Shown here: positions 60,036 through 64,000 of the stretch, in pieces | How the letters are laid out: every line of letters starts with the position of its first letter | Position numbering within the stretch: position 1 is the first letter of the stretch | Assembly (NCBI GenBank): GCA_029876055.1 | Contig: CM056875.1 | Location: forward strand, 5,171,001-5,235,000 | Direction of reading: 5' to 3' | Length of the DNA stretch: 64,000 bases | Source: Madurella fahalii | Lineage: Eukaryota > Ascomycota > Sordariomycetes > Sordariales | Notes under the pieces: generated by a model | The model's database searches: none | What the model was told of the DNA's origin: nothing | Seen by the model: the letters and a program-made list of their open reading frames with translations, nothing else | Translations under genes and position numbers: made by a program

Positions 60036-61737
60036 CCTCCTCAACGGACGCGAATGCGACGCGCGCAATCACGGCGACGGTGCTGCTTGTCCAAATAGAA
60101 GTAATTTTCTATCGATCGGTAGATGCGAGGCTTGTTGCCGCTGCTCGCTGTTCGGTCGTTGTTTGCCTTAACCGATGGGGTCCAGAAGCGGGGAGACGTG
60201 CACGATGTTCGTTGCCGAGTGGAGAGGCGTCGTCGCGGCGCGGTGATGGCGTGACCGGACTTGGGTACGTGTGAAGCGGGGCCTGGAGTCTCGGAAGGGA
60301 TGGTATGAAGGGCCACAACGTGAACGAGCGATCGAGATTGCAACGGTTCTGTTTGGCTGGCTGGGCGGCGGGGCGACCGGGCAACGGGAGCGATCGAGTA
60401 GTCGGAAGCTAAATATCGCAATGCGACTCAATCGCTCGCAGTTCCAAAACCTCGGTATCACTGTCGTGGGTGCTGCTATTCATTAGGATCTCGGCGGCGA
60501 TACGGTGATGTGTGTCGAGAGTGGAGGATGGTGGTGGATGGGAATGAGTGAGGTCGGAGAACTTGGAAGGTACCGGGCGCTCTCGCCTCTGACGGGGTCG
60601 CGGCTAGGGTGAGTAACTTACCTTTGCCGTATGGTTACAATGCAAACGCGCGTATTGTTATGGGACTATTGTGACGGTAATTGAGAGCAACGCACAATGG
60701 TGGCGACGCCCTGGCTGCTCTGGAAAGGACTGCAGAAGGGCCGAAGCGGGATTCCCCCTGGATTTTGGGCGTTTTACCGTAATTTTCAGAGCCATGGGAA
60801 ATATTACGCAATACGGCGTCTGCATTACAATCGCGAGCGTCGCGCTCCACCGCTGATTTGCCAGCGCCAGCAGACACACAACCCTGCTCCCGCCGCACGG
60901 TCCATCCACAACACATCTCTCCACCCACGCTCTTGCTTGCAGGCTGCCGATCGCCCTGTGCGGTGAAACTTGGCGGTGCCTGACAGCCCTCAGCTCTTGC
61001 CCAGCCCCAACCGGGAATGCGACAACCTGGCAGTGAACGTCTTTTCATGGAGATGCCTCATCCAAACGGGATCAGAACCTAGGTAGCAAAAAGCTCCAAG
61101 TTCCTAAGTCAGGGCACTTCTGTTCGCTATCTACTCGTCTCTGCCTTTTTCCTACGCGCTGTTTTCGTTATTGAAATGAAGCTGGGCGGTTAGGTCTTTT
61201 AAGGGCGGCTCATGAGAATCCCCTCAAATCAACAAACACAACGAGGGAGCATTCTCTGCCAGTCCAGTCTTGAGCCCAACCCCTCCGATAAAACTCGCTT
61301 CCAGGTGGAGTCTCATCGCCACGCGTCGTGGAAGCTGCACAAGAGCGGGAGGGACATTCTGCGGTGTTTGTTGTTTTCTCTTATTTTCCCCGGTTATTCC
61401 ATGGGCGTGTGGCTTCGGGCCAGTGTGGGCTGCAGCAGCTCCCTTGCCTTGGTTCGCCAGATCGGGATTTGTTGTTGTTTATGTTTCTGCCCAGCTCCAG
61501 AAGCCGTCGCGCTGGCGAATCCTCCGACTGGCTGAGAATGCTCGAAGGGAGAGCGGCCTCCCCGCAAGGGACCCGCCCGCGAAGCTTGGCAGCCGTTGAA
61601 CGTGTTCTTGCCGGCATCCCCGCGTCTGGTTCGTGTTTCCCCTGCTTGACCCCCCTTGTCTTTGCACTACTGTGTACACATAGCATCCAGCCACACGATC
61701 GATGAGCCGCGATGACATCCGGACAGCTCATCGCGAG

Positions 61738-61908
61738 GACAATTTGCCCTTGCGACGCTGATGGGTAGCTGCCGGTTTCAAGAAGACACTAGAATGTCCC
61801 ATGGACAATTGCCCTTGCGGCACTGATAGGTAGCTGCCGATTTCAAGAAGACACTAGTATGTCCCATAGACAATTGTCCTTGCGACACCGATAAGTAGCT
61901 ACTGAATG
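61738..61908. repeat. 65-66-bp tandem repeat, 2.6 copies
   Basis: Copy one is 61738-61803, copy two 61804-61868 and a truncated copy 61869-61908, each starting GACAATT and containing TTGC(G). Most differences between copies are C/T or G/A transitions. The motif CGCAAGGGCAA occurs inverted just downstream (61978-61988), so the locus may be part of a fold-back structure. Confidence 0.85.
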
Positions 61909-61955
61909 TACGTATAAGTCGTTTCGGGTAACTGCTCATTGTCGTAGCCGGGTAT

Positions 61956-61997
61956 GGATTCGAACCGAAAGCGCAGCGCAAGGGCAACTGCGCATCA
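61956..61997 (-). other. tRNA-like pol III box pair (possible tRNA or SINE relic)
   Basis: On the reverse strand TGATGCGCAGTTGCC (61997-61983) resembles an A box and GGTTCGAATCC (61966-61956) is a perfect B box. Their spacing, about 31 nt, is near that of tRNA genes. There is no room for an anticodon arm and the T stem does not pair, so this is not an intact tRNA. It could be chance or a relic of a tRNA-derived element. Confidence 0.25.
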
Positions 61998-62741
61998 GAT
62001 GCACGTGGCCTAGAGGGCAATTAATTGCCCATTTATTGCCGGGTATATATCATAAAGAGCTAGCACATCTCGAGGGCATCTGCCCATCCGGTACGCAGTA
62101 CTCGGCTTTATGTTCGAGAAGGAAGAAATAGTACAGCGTATTGTCGGCGCAGCAGACCACCTACCTTCCCGGTCTTGGCTTACACCAGTCGCGGAACTAC
62201 ACTACAGTGATCGCCGCCAGGGGTCATGAATTTCAAGACGTCAAGTGCATGGCTATATCACGAGTGAAAGCCGAGATTGGCTCCCGAGCCTTGGCAAGTA
62301 TTCAGCCCGGTACCCAACCTTATTTTTTTGCACATCTATCTGGTCAGAGCTCTATCTATCTTGGTACGGTACTATACATATGCGGGATGCAGCTGTGTAC
62401 CCAACCACGCAAGGCCAGACCTTTAGGTCCTCGATCTCTCGATCGTGGGGATGACGTATGTACCATGTTACAGCCGCGTTCGGTTGCGTTCAAGATTCTC
62501 GTATAGTTCTACTCCAACTAGGTTTCAGGTCCGTCATCCGAGGCATGACAGAAACGAACTGTATTGTTCGTACGAGACGACAGTTTGCCAACCAATACCC
62601 CCTACTCCCTACGCCCTTCAGCTATGTGCCCTGCAAAGGCACAAGGGTATCATAGTCCTTTCACAAAGCCACCACAAGGCTATAAACACGGCCAAGACGT
62701 TGGGGCTCCAGAACCAAAGACTCCGTCATCCTCGTGCTCAC

Positions 62742-64000
62742 TCAATCATACTGAAACAACACGCTAATACTCTCGCCATGATGCACCCTCCGAATTGCCT
62801 CTGCAAAAGTCCCACTGATATCCAGCACCTCCAATTTGTCGCAGGCCGCGCAGTGAGCCTCCTGCGCGACCGTGTTGGTGACCACCACCTTGTCAAGCGC
62901 CGAGGCGTTGATCCTCGCCACGGCGTCGCCGCTCAGCACGCCATGCGTTAGTAGCGCGATGACCTGCACCGCGCCCTCGCGCTTGAGTAGTTTCGCCGCG
63001 CGCGTAATCGTGTTGGCCGTGTCCGCCAGGTCGTCGATCAGGATGCACACGCGCGATGCCACGTTGCCCACCAGCATCATGGTTGCTTTGGGCGGGTAGG
63101 ATATTTTGGGGGAGCGGCGTTCTTTTGAGGCACGCGGTTGGTTAGCCGGGATAGCGGAACCGGGGAGGGAAAGAGGGAAAACAAATAGATACCCTTGTGG
63201 ATGAGGGCAAATGCGAGCCCGAGGCTGTCAGCTATGGCAGTGGCGCGTTTGGCGCCCCCCGCATCGGGGCTGACAATGACGGCGTCGCGGTAGTTGGGAA
63301 TATTTTGTTGGATGTACCGTTTTATGAGGGGCCGAGCGAAGAGGTTGTCGACTAAGAAACCGGGTAAGTGGTCAGTATCAGATGTCATCAACCCTCCGTC
63401 TCCAAGCAACAACAGGGGATGGGGAACACACCAGGGATATCAAAGAAACCCTGATAAGCACTCTCGTGGAGATCACAGGTAAGAACCCGATCGGCACCAG
63501 CACAGGTCAACAAGTCCGCCATCAGGGACCCGGACTGCGCCATCCACTGCTTGTATCCCGACTTGACTTGCAGCGCCATCATCAACGCCGGGTTCTCATA
63601 ATCATGCGTCGTGTAGCTGCCCGGCTGTTGCTGGACCAGCGACGGTGACACCGGCCCATTTCCCCCTCCCCCTTTATTCCCACCAGCGCCGGCTAACGAC
63701 ACCCTCCCCATCATCTCGGCCACATCCACTCCAACACTCCCCAGCCCAATCGTTCCTGGTATACCCGGCCCGGGCGTAACAGGCACGCTCTCAAACGTAT
63801 AATCCCCACTCGCCCTTGCATTTCCCCCTCCCCCTCCTCCTCCTTCTGCCACTTGCCCGCCGGCACCCTGCAGTCCCCCACGCACGCCCCCCACGCTCGA
63901 CACCCCCACCAACGGCGCGCCCGCCTTCGAAAACGCCAGGTCCGGCTGCCTCGAGTACGGAAAAAGCGGCAGCACGGCCGTGACCCTCTTTGCGGAACCC
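62742..64000 (-). CDS. PRS5: ribose-phosphate pyrophosphokinase, Prs5 type (5' end outside window)
   Basis: Exons read 64000-63432 (incomplete), 63351-63193 and 63121-62742. Introns are 80 and 71 bp. The visible part starts at SAKRVTAVLPLFPYSRQPD, in the N-terminal half of PRPP synthetase. A low-complexity Gly-rich insert of about 110 residues follows, where yeast Prs5 also has a nonhomologous region. The enzyme core resumes with LLTCAGADRVLTCDLHESAYQ (catalytic-type His), VSPDAGGAKRATAIADSLGL and the PRPP-binding loop CILIDDLADTANTITRA, ending ESISVLFQYD. It makes PRPP from ribose 5-phosphate and ATP for nucleotide, His and Trp synthesis. The acceptor at CAAAAG (exon from 63121) restores HKERRSPK…, preferred over the CAAAG 40 bases further on. 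Confidence 0.92.

Larger units (their letters stand above)
60036..62741. other. intergenic region, CDH1 promoter to PRS 3' end
   Basis: About 2.7 kb without a supported protein gene. The CDH1 side is rich in CGATCG-like motifs (60104-60120, 60330-60400). The PRS side contains the 65-bp tandem repeat (61738-61908) and a tRNA-like sequence (61956-61997). Confidence 0.55.

Overview
The window is nuclear DNA of a filamentous ascomycete, most likely a Sordariomycete and probably Sordariales. Genes are split by short introns (49-191 bp) with GTATGT, GTAAGT or GTGAGT-type donors and CTAAC or CTGAC branch sites. They sit in GC-rich intergenic DNA and encode typical eukaryotic housekeeping proteins. 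No bacterial, organellar or viral genes were recognised. The species assignment is an inference from protein character only.

Layout: 1-8441 holds the tail of a possible unknown gene, an NCBP3-like mRNA-cap/RNA-binding protein (+) and an unrecognised coiled-coil protein (+). 8442-25211 is a gene-poor stretch of almost 17 kb whose only supported gene is an R2R3 MYB regulator (-) with about 6.5 kb of empty DNA on its 3' side and 9.3 kb on its 5' side. 25212-30252 is a large GT41 O-GlcNAc-transferase-type gene (-). 30253-34542 is empty. 34543-46636 carries ribosomal protein L12 (-), a 1.3-kb terminal-inverted-repeat element, SEC23 (-), a kelch-repeat membrane protein (+), an MGST3-type MAPEG protein (-) and a family X DNA polymerase (-). 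47769-64000 carries TFIIE alpha (+), cohesin SMC1 (-), glycerophosphocholine acyltransferase GPC1 (+), the APC/C activator CDH1 (-) and the 3' part of a PRS5-type PRPP synthetase (-), which runs off the right edge.

The genes do not form a pathway cluster. They are core functions: mRNA cap biology, translation, secretion, transcription initiation, DNA repair, sister-chromatid cohesion, cell-cycle exit, lipid remodelling and nucleotide precursor supply. Neighbouring pairs are divergent (PolX/TFA1, SMC1/GPC1, SEC23/kelch) or convergent (kelch/MGST, TFA1/SMC1, GPC1/CDH1), as usual in fungal genomes.

The most interesting non-gene structure is the element at 35648-36957. It has near-identical 67/68-bp terminal inverted repeats and is flanked on each side by nine A residues, which could be a 9-bp target duplication of the Mutator type. 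Inside are a decayed reading frame and 17 perfect copies of a 12-bp unit that encodes RRGG. It lies about 240 bp upstream of the RPL12 start codon. Other points of interest are five KELFP-type motifs in the NCBP3-like protein, the gene desert around the MYB gene, an AAGGG repeat just downstream of CDH1, and a 65-bp tandem repeat next to a tRNA-like sequence.

Exon boundaries were derived by hand from reading frame, splice-site consensus and known family sequence. They should be treated as predictions.
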